Part shown: piece by piece, positions 17,825-27,420 of the stretch
Layout of the letters: every line of letters begins with the position of its first letter
Position numbering within the stretch: the stretch's first letter is position 1
Assembly: GCA_002298125.1 (NCBI GenBank)
Contig: DBMJ01000021.1
Coordinates: 78,100-142,099 of the forward strand
DNA from: Clostridium sp. UBA701
GTDB taxonomy: Bacteria; Bacillota; Clostridia; Clostridiales; Clostridiaceae
Length of the DNA stretch: 64,000 nucleotides
Direction of reading: 5' to 3'
Notes under the pieces: model-generated
Told to the model about the DNA's origin: nothing
The model's database searches: none
The model's input: only the letters and a program-made list of their open reading frames with translations
Program-made: the position numbers and the translations under genes

Positions 17825-18970
17825 ATGAGAGTTTTAATTTTTTCTATTGCTGCTGGGGGAGGTCACGGTAAGGCTGCTGAAGCCATAAAGACCTATGTAG
17901 AGTTAGAAGCTCCTAACTCCTCCGTTAAAATTCTAGATACTTTAAAATATGTAAATCCATTTATAGATAAAATAGTAGTGGGAAGTTATTTAAACACTAT
18001 AAAGCATAAGCCCTCACTATTTGGCAAACTCTATGATTTTGCTGAAAAAGATGATGCTCTGTTTTCAGTAAGCAATAAGTTTAACGATATTATTTCTACA
18101 AAACTTATGCCTCTTATAAAAAGCTTCAGACCAGATATTCTAATTGCCACCCATCCCTTTTGCAGTGAGATGATATCTATTTTGAAGATAAAGGGTAAGG
18201 TTGATATTCCCACTGTTACGGTACTGACAGATCATGCTCCACATAGCTTTTGGCTCCATCAGGGTATTGATGCCTTTGTAGTTTCCAATGAGGATATGAT
18301 GGAGGAAATGATAGATAGAGGCATAGAAAAGGAAAAGATTTACCCCTTTGGAATACCAGTTAGTCAGGAATTTCTTGTAAAGTACCCAGCAGAGGAAACC
18401 TTATCTATTCTAAATCTAGATAAAAATAAGCCTACTATCCTTCTTATGGGAGGAACTTTAGGTTTAGGGCACCTAAAAGATATCTATAGAGATTTAAATA
18501 ATTCCCCCCTAGACTTTCAGATAATTGTAATATCAGGAAGTAACAGAAAGCTTTATCAGGAGCTGCAAAAGGTTGTTCCAAACAGTAAAAAGACCACAAG
18601 GCTTTTAGGCTTTACTAAGGATGTGCCAAGGTATATGCAGATAAGCCAATTATTGTTTACAAAACCAGGTGGTCTAACTGTAGCAGAAGCTCTTGTGAGT
18701 AATCTGCCCCTCATACTCTTTTCACCTATTCCTGGCCAGGAGGAAAGAAATGCTCAGTACCTTCTACGCCATGGTGCTGCTATATCCATGGACAGCGGGA
18801 TGTCCGTTTCAGATATTTTAGAAAGCACCTTAAATTATCCTTCAAAGCTAGATGACTTAAGAGAAAGCTGTAAAATGCTTGCCAAGCCTTGTGCAGGTTA
18901 TTGTTTAAGCCAACTCCTATCCGAGCTTACAAATGCAAAAATAAAAAAGACTCCATTTTGCAGTTCCTAA
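17825..18970 (+). CDS. Diacylglycerol glucosyltransferase-like protein (MGDG synthase/UgtP family)
   Basis: A 381-residue glycosyltransferase of the GT28 type. The N-terminal FSIAAGGGHGKAAEAI is the glycine-rich signature of processive diacylglycerol glucosyltransferases and MGDG synthases. The C-terminal half carries the UDP-sugar site, with LLFTKPGGLTVAEAL (around residue 278) and FSPIPGQEERNA. The family transfers glucose or galactose from UDP-sugar to diacylglycerol at the inner membrane leaflet, making glycolipid and lipoteichoic-acid anchors. The donor cannot be told from sequence. It is monocistronic, convergent with spoIIR, and its last codons lie inside a shared terminator. Confidence 0.88.
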   Translation: MRVLIFSIAAGGGHGKAAEAIKTYVELEAPNSSVKILDTLKYVNPFIDKIVVGSYLNTIKHKPSLFGKLYDFAEKDDALFSVSNKFNDIISTKLMPLIKSFRPDILIATHPFCSEMISILKIKGKVDIPTVTVLTDHAPHSFWLHQGIDAFVVSNEDMMEEMIDRGIEKEKIYPFGIPVSQEFLVKYPAEETLSILNLDKNKPTILLMGGTLGLGHLKDIYRDLNNSPLDFQIIVISGSNRKLYQELQKVVPNSKKTTRLLGFTKDVPRYMQISQLLFTKPGGLTVAEALVSNLPLILFSPIPGQEERNAQYLLRHGAAISMDSGMSVSDILESTLNYPSKLDDLRESCKMLAKPCAGYCLSQLLSELTNAKIKKTPFCSS

Positions 18971-18992
18971 ATTATGGAACAGCACTGGAGTC
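18949..18992. terminator. Bidirectional terminator between the glycosyltransferase gene and spoIIR
   Basis: A two-part stem: GACTCCA with TGGAGTC outside and GTTCC with GGAAC inside. Plus-strand readout ends in CTTTTAT and minus-strand readout in TTTTTTATTTTT, so it can serve both convergent genes. Confidence 0.8.
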
Positions 18993-19000
18993 CTTTTATA

Positions 19001-19696
19001 TTATTGGGGGAACAACTTTTTTATAAGCTCCCATAATCTAAATTTTACCTTGGGAGCGGTCTTAACATTTTTATTAGCCGCAGTGCTCTTTTCTCCATTT
19101 TGCACCTTGGCATTACTAGAGGAGTTTTCACTACCCTTTACTAGCTTATACTCTTCCTCAGTGAGGTTTTCTTTCATACGGAGATTTGTCTCCTGTCTCT
19201 CTACCTCTCCCTTGGAGACGTCAATAAAGCACAGTGGCGGAAACATAACACACCACCAGTTTTTACCCTTACCCTCTCCAAGTGTTATCTTGTAGGCCTC
19301 GTAATTTCCCTCCGGTATAACTATATCGCCATATTCCTTAACGGGAAAGTTTTCTCTGGAAAGTGTAGAGACGGCGCCATAGTTATATTTGTTTTCCTTT
19401 AGTACTCTGCAGGCTATTTCAGTCATAGCTTTATCATTATTCCGGAGTATTTTTCTAGAGGTGTTTAAGTCTCCACTTTCCTGTAATTTAGGTCCTATAT
19501 ATCTAAGTATCTCTTCTTTTACCTTAAGCTTTATAGCTTGATCCTCCATACTGTCACTATTGGCAATAACATGAAACCTGATCAATTTATTTTCAAGAGC
19601 TCCCTTTGCTTGGGCTTCGCTTTCCCCTTGAAAACTATAAAAGGTTATACCAGCTATAAATAATAATCCAACCAGTAATATAATAACTTTTTTCAC
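19001..19696 (-). CDS. spoIIR: Stage II sporulation protein R
   Basis: A 231-residue secreted signalling protein. In Bacillus SpoIIR is made in the forespore under sigma-F and activates SpoIIGA, which processes pro-sigma-E in the mother cell. An N-terminal hydrophobic signal segment (VIILLVGLLFIAGITFYSF) is followed by the family motifs IRFHVIANSDSMEDQAIKL and NWWCVMFPPLCFIDVS. The C-terminal 45 residues are a Ser/Asn/Lys-rich linker plus a basic tail. The GTG start at 19696 follows GGGGGAG and lies downstream of a sigma-F-type promoter, which rules out the upstream frame start at 19738. Confidence 0.95.
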   Translation of the reverse strand: MKKVIILLVGLLFIAGITFYSFQGESEAQAKGALENKLIRFHVIANSDSMEDQAIKLKVKEEILRYIGPKLQESGDLNTSRKILRNNDKAMTEIACRVLKENKYNYGAVSTLSRENFPVKEYGDIVIPEGNYEAYKITLGEGKGKNWWCVMFPPLCFIDVSKGEVERQETNLRMKENLTEEEYKLVKGSENSSSNAKVQNGEKSTAANKNVKTAPKVKFRLWELIKKLFPQ

Positions 19697-19726
19697 TTTA
19701 TTCTCCCCCTGATTTATTCTAGTTGA

Positions 19727-19755
19727 AATTATTACCATAAATATTAATTTTATAC
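19727..19755 (-). promoter_or_regulatory. Sigma-F-type promoter of spoIIR
   Basis: On the minus strand GTATA (19755-19751), a 14-base spacer and GGTAATAATT (19736-19727) fit the GYWTA and GGNRANAHTR sigma-F elements with one mismatch. The known sigma-F control of spoIIR supports it. Confidence 0.45.
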
Positions 19756-19777
19756 ATAATAATTCTTTATCGAATAA

Positions 19778-20953
19778 TTATTTTTTTACTCCTACCCTTC
19801 TTATCTGGGTTTCTACATTTACTGTTATCTCCGCATCCTTATACACATCATCCCAATTAGACTCTACTTGCTTCCAAAGCCTTGTATTATACCTGTGTAT
19901 ATATTCTCTTAGTCCTATTGGGTCCATTTCTAAATCTACTTGGGTGTACCTTGCTACTTTTTCACACTCTTCACTAAGGGACTGGTTAAACTTTTTTTGA
20001 AGCTCATTTGTTTGTTCAACACTATTCTCCTTTTTATCTGTATAATAATCCTTTAGCTGTCCCTCAAGTCTTATGTTAAAATCTACATGAAGACGCCCCT
20101 CCACCATAGCAGTCTTTATTTTTCTCTCTACTCCCTCTATGCCTATGTCTACAGGGTGTCCCTCTACATAAATAACTTTTTTCCCACCCTTTAACTTCCC
20201 CCTTAATATTTGAAGATCTGAAGTCTCTACAGGCCCTAGGTAACCCTTTAGTGTGTATCCTTTAATAAGTGCTACTCCAAATATCTCCAACTCTTTTGTA
20301 TCTTCATTCATCTTTAAAGCAGGAACTATTGCATTGCCATTTTCATCTAGAAGCCTTAAAAATTGATTTAGGTCCACTGGCAAAATAGCTCCATTTCTGC
20401 TACTGTTCTCCATGAGGCCTTCTATATAAGCTTCAATATTCTTTTCTGTATTAGGAGAATATTTTACATACTGCTCCACCTCCCCCCCCACGACTACCAC
20501 CTGCATATTTCTATTTATGGAGGGCTGCCTTTCAAGGTAGTCTATAATCTCCTTCATGGTATCTTCATATTGAAGTATACTTTGACTTAAAATCAAAAGC
20601 TTGGTGTGACCAAAATGAATGCTTCTGCTGTTTTTTATAGCTGCCTTGGAGACAGCATCCTCCATAGAGTAAGCATCTATAGTTACAAATTTCTCCTTAG
20701 CAGTTCCTCCCTTTCCAGGTCCCAATTGGCTTATATCTGGAAATCCATAGGTTACCTTTATCTTTTTTATATCTCTTTCCTGAAAGGGTTCCTCAGGTGT
20801 TGTTCCCTTTAATTCATCAGTCTTACTTATATCCTTTCCAACATCTATTCCTATAGTGGAAATGAAGGATTTCTGGTCAATCTCCACTTTATCCCAGCAT
20901 CCTGTAAGGATAAGAGGAAGCATAAGGAGAATAAGAAGCATTTTTTTATGCAT
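19778..20953 (-). CDS. gerAC: Spore germination protein, GerC lipoprotein subunit (Ger(x)C family)
   Basis: A 391-residue lipoprotein subunit of a nutrient germinant receptor. The signal peptide ends in the lipobox LTGC (residues 16-19) followed by WDKVEID, the near-invariant start of mature GerC proteins. The long extracytoplasmic part has the family's conserved IGIDVG and FGHTKLLILS. It sits on the outer face of the spore inner membrane. It overlaps the upstream gerB gene by eight bases, indicating translational coupling. The germinant cannot be predicted from sequence. The letter name follows the general gerA-operon order. Confidence 0.92.
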   Translation of the reverse strand: MHKKMLLILLMLPLILTGCWDKVEIDQKSFISTIGIDVGKDISKTDELKGTTPEEPFQERDIKKIKVTYGFPDISQLGPGKGGTAKEKFVTIDAYSMEDAVSKAAIKNSRSIHFGHTKLLILSQSILQYEDTMKEIIDYLERQPSINRNMQVVVVGGEVEQYVKYSPNTEKNIEAYIEGLMENSSRNGAILPVDLNQFLRLLDENGNAIVPALKMNEDTKELEIFGVALIKGYTLKGYLGPVETSDLQILRGKLKGGKKVIYVEGHPVDIGIEGVERKIKTAMVEGRLHVDFNIRLEGQLKDYYTDKKENSVEQTNELQKKFNQSLSEECEKVARYTQVDLEMDPIGLREYIHRYNTRLWKQVESNWDDVYKDAEITVNVETQIRRVGVKK

Positions 20954-22043
20954 GTCTATTCCTCCTTTTTTTGAAAAGGCTTATGAGTAAAAGTAGTAAT
21001 GTCAGAACAACAAGTACAAAAACAGCTAAATATTTATCAAAATTATCTGCTACTTTATATATCTCTGATATATTGTCTGGATACAGGGCACAAAAGTAAA
21101 AAACAGGGGCTAGAATCATTATTGAAAGCTTAATGCTCTTTAGTGAAAGCATATCCTTTAGTACCTCTGCTCCCATATAATATCCATTTACAAAGGTGGT
21201 ATAGCTGAAAAATACCCAAAGAGTCATAACTACACCCTCCCATCTTTCTATAAAGGTTCCTGGGATATCAATAGCCTTTATCATGGTAATGGTAGGCCAA
21301 TTTAACTTGCTAGTACCCATTAGTCCCAATAATGCAATACATAGAAGAGTAACAAACACATAAAAAAAAGTTATGAAAGCAATACTTTTTATAAGAATAG
21401 CCTTAACCCCCTCTTTTTTCTTCAAAAATGGCAGTATCATAAACACTATATTAAAGCCTGCAAAGCTATAGGTTGAGCTAACTATTGCCTTTCCATATTG
21501 GCTAAAATTTCCTTGAAAAAGGGGAAGAACACTTTCAAAATCAGCCTTAAAGAGTCCTATAAACAATACTATAAAAATAGCTATGAACATAATATAAAAG
21601 GACAATTCATTAAATCTCACCAAATCCTTTAATGTTCCTCGAAGGAGAAATATGCTAGAAATTATCATCAAAAGTAAAATTAATTCTGTTGAGGTTTTTT
21701 CCAAAAGGTACATTTTAAGCACCTCCGAGAAAATCCTTATACCTACAGACATGGTTACTATATTAGCTACCACAAATATAAATCCGCATATCCACCCAAA
21801 TATTCCACCTAGATTTTCTGTCAATATATCATAAAAAGTACGGTAGCTATTAAGCTGTACAACCTTCCACATTGCCAAGATAAGCAGGGTTACTATAATT
21901 CCGCTTATTATAGTAGTAATCCAACCATCATGAAGAGTAAGCCCCGTTACAGTACTTGGGTATGAAAATATGCCCACCCCTATAACTGTCACCACCACTG
22001 TTGCAAATAATTGAAAAGGAGTTATAAAGCCTTTAGTTTTCAT
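20946..22043 (-). CDS. gerAB: Spore germination protein, GerB permease subunit
   Basis: A 365-residue integral membrane protein of the endospore germination permease family, within the amino acid/polyamine/organocation transporter superfamily. About ten hydrophobic segments are visible. The N-terminal ITPFQLFATVVVTVIGVGIFSYP is the typical first helix. The subunit is thought to bind the germinant within the membrane. It lies 20 bases after gerA and overlaps gerC. The start follows AAAGGAGG. Confidence 0.93.
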   Translation of the reverse strand: MKTKGFITPFQLFATVVVTVIGVGIFSYPSTVTGLTLHDGWITTIISGIIVTLLILAMWKVVQLNSYRTFYDILTENLGGIFGWICGFIFVVANIVTMSVGIRIFSEVLKMYLLEKTSTELILLLMIISSIFLLRGTLKDLVRFNELSFYIMFIAIFIVLFIGLFKADFESVLPLFQGNFSQYGKAIVSSTYSFAGFNIVFMILPFLKKKEGVKAILIKSIAFITFFYVFVTLLCIALLGLMGTSKLNWPTITMIKAIDIPGTFIERWEGVVMTLWVFFSYTTFVNGYYMGAEVLKDMLSLKSIKLSIMILAPVFYFCALYPDNISEIYKVADNFDKYLAVFVLVVLTLLLLLISLFKKRRNRHA

Positions 22044-22062
22044 AGTTCTGCCTCCTTTCGCC

Positions 22063-23529
22063 CTATTTTTTCTTCTGCCTTACCTTGTCTCCACCATGAA
22101 CAAAGAGAGGTCTTAATATCATATTTTTTATAGGCGCCCTTATATATAAATCCTTACTGTCTTTCTTATTTTTGCTTACCATAGGTGCCAAATATGGCAC
22201 ACCAAAGCTTTGAAGCCTAATTAAATGTATCATCACTATAATAATGCACAGCATTATTCCATAAAGTCCAACAACTCCTGCACATAATATTAAAATAAAT
22301 CTTATCATTCTAAAGGCAGAGCTTAACTCATAGTTAGGAATAATAAAGGTAGTAATCACTGTAATAGATACAATTATAATCATAATAGGACTTACAATTC
22401 CTGCACTTACAGCTGCCTGACCTATGATGAGCCCACCTACTATTCCAATGGTAGAGCCCACAGGCTTGGGAAGATGCACTGTAGCTTCTAAAAGAAGTGC
22501 CAGGCTTACTTCCATTATTATAGCCTCTACTAGTGCAGGGAAGGGAACTCCCTCTCTTGAAGCTGCTATTGAGTACGCAAGCTTTGTAGGTATAATAGAA
22601 GTATGAAAAGAGGTAACTGCCACATAAAGCGCAGGCAATACCAAGGAAAGAGCAATAGCAAATATTCTCAGCAACCTAATGGCAGAGCTAAATATCCACC
22701 TTTGATAATAATCATCAGGTACCTGAAAGAACATAGGCAGGGTTGCAGGCACAATGAGAGCAAAGGGAGAATTATCTACTAGTATTGCTATTCGCCCTTC
22801 ATATAAGGCTGCTGCTACTACATCTGGCTTCTCTGTAGCCTGTATCTGTGGAAAAGGTGAATCTCCATCATCCTCCACCAGCTGTTCCACATAGCCGCTG
22901 TCTAAAATTGCATCTATATCAATCTTATCTAACCTGTTCTTTAGCTCCTCAAGTATCTCTTCATTTACAATATCCTCTATATATGTAATGACAGTGTCCG
23001 TCCTTGAACGAGTGCCAAGAGTTTGAGGAACCATCTTTAATCTAGTATCCCTTATACGTCTTCTTATTAAGGCAGTGTTAAACCTTATGGTTTCTGTAAA
23101 GCCATCCCTTGAGCCTCTTACCACAGTTTCCCCAGAGGGCTCTGTCACTCCCCTAGAGGGCCATGCCCTAGTAGCAATTACATAAGCTAGCTGCATGCCA
23201 TCTATGAGCATAATGGTGTCGCCAGAAAGCATAGCTATTAGTGCATCCTTTAGGCTAAAAACCTCCTTTAAATCTGTAACGGTGAGTATCTTATTCTTTA
23301 TCTCTTCTTTGGATTTTATCCTTGTTAGAGGCATCATCAAGCTCTCTAATACAAAATTGTCAAGAAGCAACTTGTCTCCCATACCATCTATATATATGAG
23401 AGCTACCTTCCATTCCACCGCATCAAATTCCCTATATACTACATCTGAGGCTCCCTTAAACATACTTTTTATATAAGATAAATTTTCTTCCAACTCTTGC
23501 GAAATATTTTCTTGTATATTTTCCTGCAA
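22063..23529 (-). CDS. gerAA: Spore germination protein, GerA subunit
   Basis: A 488-residue GerA/SpoVAF family protein. A soluble N-terminal domain of about 290 residues contains WPSRGVTEPSGETVVRGSRDGF, ENTALIRRRIR-like sequence and LVDNSPFALIVPA. A membrane domain of about five segments follows (REGVPFPALVEAIIMEVSLALLLEA), ending in a basic C-terminus. GerA subunits form the oligomeric channel of the receptor that opens on germinant binding. The TTG at 23529 lies eight bases after GGGAG and is preferred to a GTG at 23538 that overlaps that site. It is followed by the permease and lipoprotein subunits in the usual order. Confidence 0.93.
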   Translation of the reverse strand: MQENIQENISQELEENLSYIKSMFKGASDVVYREFDAVEWKVALIYIDGMGDKLLLDNFVLESLMMPLTRIKSKEEIKNKILTVTDLKEVFSLKDALIAMLSGDTIMLIDGMQLAYVIATRAWPSRGVTEPSGETVVRGSRDGFTETIRFNTALIRRRIRDTRLKMVPQTLGTRSRTDTVITYIEDIVNEEILEELKNRLDKIDIDAILDSGYVEQLVEDDGDSPFPQIQATEKPDVVAAALYEGRIAILVDNSPFALIVPATLPMFFQVPDDYYQRWIFSSAIRLLRIFAIALSLVLPALYVAVTSFHTSIIPTKLAYSIAASREGVPFPALVEAIIMEVSLALLLEATVHLPKPVGSTIGIVGGLIIGQAAVSAGIVSPIMIIIVSITVITTFIIPNYELSSAFRMIRFILILCAGVVGLYGIMLCIIIVMIHLIRLQSFGVPYLAPMVSKNKKDSKDLYIRAPIKNMILRPLFVHGGDKVRQKKK

Positions 23530-23547
23530 ATCTATCACTCCCTCATC

Positions 23548-23739
23548 CTAACTTAGCACCCTTAACACAAAGAGGATAATTCCTATAGCTATAAAACATA
23601 TCCCATAGATTCTATACTGTTTGGCCAAAGCTTTATTGTTATTGTTAAGTTCTTTTTTACTATCTATAAATATGGCTGTAAGGGCCAAAAACAACATAAG
23701 TATGAGAAAATACCTGGTGCTCAAAGTTAATATCTTCAT
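23548..23739 (-). CDS. Small two-helix membrane protein at the head of the germination operon
   Basis: A 63-residue protein with two hydrophobic segments (residues 8-24 and 45-62) separated by a polar loop with four consecutive Asn. Small membrane proteins of this kind accompany clostridial ger operons (CLC_0170-type family); that assignment is from memory and unverified. It has a strong ribosome binding site (GAGGGTGGAG) and ends about 20 bases before gerA, so it is translated from the same mRNA and may be an accessory part of the receptor. Confidence 0.6.
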   Translation of the reverse strand: MKILTLSTRYFLILMLFLALTAIFIDSKKELNNNNKALAKQYRIYGICFIAIGIILFVLRVLS

Positions 23740-23817
23740 CTCTCCACCCTCTTTATAACTTACATATCATGCTTTATTTTTTTCTTAGCAGTACAAAAAT
23801 ATACCCTTAAAGCCGCT

Positions 23818-23852
23818 CAAAAAAATAAAGGCTGCAGACAAAATCTGCAACC
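23818..23852 (-). terminator. Intrinsic terminator of ispE
   Basis: A nine-pair stem GGTTGCAGA/TCTGCAGCC (one G-T pair) with a five-base loop, then TTTATTTTTTT on the minus strand. Confidence 0.85.
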
Positions 23853-23861
23853 CCTTGATTA

Positions 23862-24704
23862 TTAGATGGTTCGTGTAATAAATACCTCTTCGAATTTACT
23901 TTTCATATAATCATAACAATACTGAGCTCTCTGCATATCCTCAAAAAATCCAAAGACTGTTGGCCCGCTTCCACTCATTAGTGCCCCCAGTGCCCCTAAT
24001 CTCTTCATCTCCTCTTTAATGTCTATTAATATGTGATGCTTTTTAAGAGTTACATTTTCCAGGACATTTTTCATATTTGAAGCTACATAGGCCACATCAT
24101 CTCTCTTCATGGCCAAAATAAGCTCCTCCACCTCAGGATGTCTAAATATCCTATTAATATCAAGATTTTCATAGACTTCTCTTGTGGATATCCCAAACTT
24201 AGGCTTTACCACCACCAATATATGATTTTTAAATGGCTTAAGTGGAGTGATTATCTCTCCAATACCTTCGCAGAGAGCTGTACCTCCCACCATACAATAA
24301 GGAACGTCTGCTCCTAGCTTAAGTCCTAGGGGTATAAGCTCCTCCACGGGTGCATTTACGCCAAACAATCTATTAAATGCAAGCAGTGCTGCTGCAGCAT
24401 CTGAGCTGCCGCCTGCCATTCCCGCTGCCACAGGAATATTTTTCTTTATGTGCACTCTAACACCTTCACTAATATTGTAGGCCTCCATAAAAAGCTCTGC
24501 CGCTCTATACACCAGATTTTTATTGTTGCTAGGAAGAAAAGCTTTGTTAGTGGATAGTTTTATACCGCTGTCTTCTTTATCTAAGGTAAGTACATCATAT
24601 ATATCTACCTGCTGCATTATCATCTTTAAGAGATGGTATCCATCCTCTCGCTTTCCAACTACATCTAGTGCAATATTAATTTTAGCATAGGCCTTCACCT
24701 GCAT
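23862..24704 (-). CDS. ispE: 4-diphosphocytidyl-2-C-methyl-D-erythritol kinase
   Basis: A 280-residue GHMP kinase that phosphorylates CDP-methylerythritol in the non-mevalonate isoprenoid pathway. It opens AYAKINIALDVVGKREDGYH. The ATP-binding glycine loop is PVAAGMAGGSSDAAAA (around residue 92), where the usual GLGGGSS reads GMAGGSS, and the C-terminal motif is MSGSGPTVFG. The length is normal. The start follows GGAGGTG. In Bacillus ispE lies next to veg and yabG; here those are about 15 kb away, so the old cluster has been split. Confidence 0.96.
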   Translation of the reverse strand: MQVKAYAKINIALDVVGKREDGYHLLKMIMQQVDIYDVLTLDKEDSGIKLSTNKAFLPSNNKNLVYRAAELFMEAYNISEGVRVHIKKNIPVAAGMAGGSSDAAAALLAFNRLFGVNAPVEELIPLGLKLGADVPYCMVGGTALCEGIGEIITPLKPFKNHILVVVKPKFGISTREVYENLDINRIFRHPEVEELILAMKRDDVAYVASNMKNVLENVTLKKHHILIDIKEEMKRLGALGALMSGSGPTVFGFFEDMQRAQYCYDYMKSKFEEVFITRTI

Positions 24705-24782
24705 ATATTTACACCTCCCAACCCCATTGTATTCTTTCTGCTACTTTATATTATTGTATCACAATAAAAACCCCAGGAAAAT

Positions 24783-24802
24783 AAAAAGTGGCTTTCGCCA
24801 CC
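24783..24802 (-). terminator. Intrinsic terminator of cphA
   Basis: A compact stem GGTGGC/GCCACT capped by a GAAA tetraloop, then TTTTTATTTT on the minus strand, three bases after the cphA stop. Confidence 0.9.
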
Positions 24803-24804
24803 TT

Positions 24805-27420
24805 TTATAGAGCAGTACTGTTATCCTTTAATTTCTCACTAATCTCCTTAACAAGACTTACAAGAGGCTCATATTTTTCGAAGAATATTATAATTAGATC
24901 TCCTGGAAGTGCATTGTCAATTGCACGGCTAAGAGCTTCTACCTCATTTAAAACTATCTCACATTTATTCTCATTAAACCCTGTAGAAAGCACTCCCTTT
25001 TTTAATAGCTCCGCTATTTCACCACTTTTTCGCCCTCGTTTGTCTAAGTCCTCCTTGATATATATTTCATCAAGGTTAAGTCCTGAAATCCGCCCTACTT
25101 CTACTACATTGCTGTCTAGCCTATCTCCTGGCACTCCAATAATACCAATTAATTTATTTGGCTTTAATCCACGGCAGCCCTCCATAACAGCTCTATAGCC
25201 TTCAATATTATGTCCATAATCTAATATTATAGTTGCACCCTTTATATTATAGACATTAAACCTGCCTGGATTCTGCTCCTCATTGCAATAAAAGCTTTGA
25301 AGTCCCTTTCTTATGATGCTGTAATCTACCTTCATAGCCACCAGTGCTGCTGTTGCTGCCAGGGCATTTTCTATATTGTATCTCAGCTTTCCGCCCATGG
25401 TTATAGCTATTTCATCCTCTCTTATAAGAGGAGTTATCCTGCTGCCCTGCTGAATATATATATATCCATTACAGCAGTATATGCCAAGCCCTCCTGCTCT
25501 TAGATTGTTCTGTAGATGTACATTGTCTCTATCCTTTGAAAAGAGAACTACATTCCCTCTTGCCCTTTGTATAATCTTCATGCTCCAAGAGTCCTCTGCA
25601 TTTAAAACTGAGTAGCCATCAGGCTTTACTGTTTCCACCACCAATGATTTCACCAGTGCTAAGTCCTCCATGGTATCAATATTATCCAGCCCCAAATGAT
25701 CCTCAGTAATATTGGTTATTACTCCAACGTCTGCCTCCTCATAAGCAAGCCCTCTTCTTATCATGCCTCCACGGGCTGTTTCTAAAACTGCTGCCTCTAC
25801 AGACTTATTCATAAGTATTGTTAAAGCACTGTCTGGTCCTGTAGTATCACCCTTTTCAATACAGCTATTATTTACGTAAATTCCTCCTGTAGTGGTCATG
25901 CCTACAGACAATCCAGTCATGGAGAGCACGTGGCCAATTAACCTAGTTGTAGTAGTTTTGCCATTAGTTCCTGTTACCGATATCACCGGTATATTTTTAA
26001 ATTCCTCACCAAATATCATATCAAGTATTGCCCCAGCAACATTAATGGGCTCACCCTTAGAAGGATAGTGGTGCATTCGTATTCCAGGTGCAGAATTAAC
26101 TTCAATTATTGCACCTCCATCACTTAGGGGAATACTAATATCCTCACAGCAAATGTCTATACCACATATATCTAAACCAATAGTCCTTGCACATCTCTCG
26201 AGTATTTCAATGTTTTCCTCACAGATTTTCTCAGTACAATCCACTGCCATACCGCCTGTAGAAAGATTGGCATTTTCTCTTAGTATCAGCCTTTCACCAG
26301 CTTTTAAAATAGTGGTAAGCTCTGCTTTCTGTTTCTTAAGGTAATGCATAAGCTCCTTATCCGTCTTTATCCTAGTAAGGGGCTTTTCGTGATCCTCTCC
26401 CCTTAAGGGATTGTCATTTACTTCCTCTATGAGCTCCTCTACAGTTTTTACTCCATCACCTATAACAAAGGGCGGTATTCTTTCAGCGCAGGCTACCAGC
26501 TTGCCATTAATTACACAGGCTCTATAGTCTCTTCCCGCTATGAAACGCTCCACTATAATACTCTTATATTCAGAGCTAAGACTTTCATAGGCCTTAAGAG
26601 CTTCTATTTCATTTTGTATGTTTACTATAACCCCAGCGCCTTGATTACCATATCTTGGCTTTAACACAATTGGGTAGCCAAGACTCTCAGCCTTTAAAAG
26701 TAAATCCAGAGTATTATTAACCAAGCCTCCCGGTGCTACTGGAATACATTGAATGTTAAGCAGCTCCTTGGTCAAAAGCTTGTCACAGGATATATCTACA
26801 CCTACACAGGAGGTGTTCTCCCCAATGGTTGCTTCCATATACCGTCCAGCCTTTCCATAGCCTAGCTGCATAGTACTGTATTCTCCTATTCTTATAACAG
26901 GAATTCCTCTTTTTTCAGCCTCGTAAAATATGGCTCCCGTACTTGGTCCAAGCTCCTCCTCCCTTAAGGTCTCCCTTAGAACCTTCATCCTCTCCTCTAG
27001 ATTAAAATCCCTCTGTATGCAAAGTGCATTTATTAAGTCTACCGCCACACTGCCTGCTTCTAGTGCAGTATTTCTATATTCATATTCATATATTATATAG
27101 TATTTATCTCCATGAATTTCCCTTGCCTTACCATATTTCACTTCCATACCAAGCCTGTTTTGAATTGCCAGGATTATATGCTCGCAGATATGGGCAAGAT
27201 AAGTTCCCTCCCGCAGCCTCTTTACAAAACCACCCTTTTCTCCTATGCCGCAGTAATGCTCCTCAAGTTCTGGTAAAATGGTGAGTAGCCTATTGTTAAA
27301 CCCATCTATTTCCACACTCGGGGTTTCACAATATCCTTCTAAATCTACATCCATTCTTATGCATCTCTTTAGTGCATATATGTTCTTCTTCTCCAAAACT
27401 TTAACTTCTGTTATTTTCAT
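24805..27420 (-). CDS. cphA: Cyanophycin synthetase
   Basis: An 871-residue enzyme that polymerises aspartate and arginine into cyanophycin. The N-terminal region of about 160 residues is followed by an ATP-grasp domain (GYPIVLKPRYGNQGAGV, IIEVNSAPGIRMHHYP). From about residue 475 a Mur-ligase-like domain follows (VTGTNGKTTTTRLIGH, EDHLG, DYGHNIEGY). This order and length match CphA. The ATG at 27420 follows AGGAGG; the frame is open 13 codons upstream within cphB but without a site. It overlaps the end of cphB by 20 bases. Clostridial CphA has been linked with spores, so the polymer may be a spore-related nitrogen store. Confidence 0.95.
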   Translation of the reverse strand: MKITEVKVLEKKNIYALKRCIRMDVDLEGYCETPSVEIDGFNNRLLTILPELEEHYCGIGEKGGFVKRLREGTYLAHICEHIILAIQNRLGMEVKYGKAREIHGDKYYIIYEYEYRNTALEAGSVAVDLINALCIQRDFNLEERMKVLRETLREEELGPSTGAIFYEAEKRGIPVIRIGEYSTMQLGYGKAGRYMEATIGENTSCVGVDISCDKLLTKELLNIQCIPVAPGGLVNNTLDLLLKAESLGYPIVLKPRYGNQGAGVIVNIQNEIEALKAYESLSSEYKSIIVERFIAGRDYRACVINGKLVACAERIPPFVIGDGVKTVEELIEEVNDNPLRGEDHEKPLTRIKTDKELMHYLKKQKAELTTILKAGERLILRENANLSTGGMAVDCTEKICEENIEILERCARTIGLDICGIDICCEDISIPLSDGGAIIEVNSAPGIRMHHYPSKGEPINVAGAILDMIFGEEFKNIPVISVTGTNGKTTTTRLIGHVLSMTGLSVGMTTTGGIYVNNSCIEKGDTTGPDSALTILMNKSVEAAVLETARGGMIRRGLAYEEADVGVITNITEDHLGLDNIDTMEDLALVKSLVVETVKPDGYSVLNAEDSWSMKIIQRARGNVVLFSKDRDNVHLQNNLRAGGLGIYCCNGYIYIQQGSRITPLIREDEIAITMGGKLRYNIENALAATAALVAMKVDYSIIRKGLQSFYCNEEQNPGRFNVYNIKGATIILDYGHNIEGYRAVMEGCRGLKPNKLIGIIGVPGDRLDSNVVEVGRISGLNLDEIYIKEDLDKRGRKSGEIAELLKKGVLSTGFNENKCEIVLNEVEALSRAIDNALPGDLIIIFFEKYEPLVSLVKEISEKLKDNSTAL

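Noticed and set aside
24788..25198. 136-codon plus-strand frame opposite cphA
   Set aside because: It overlaps the cphA 3' end and terminator, lacks a binding site and has shadow-type composition.
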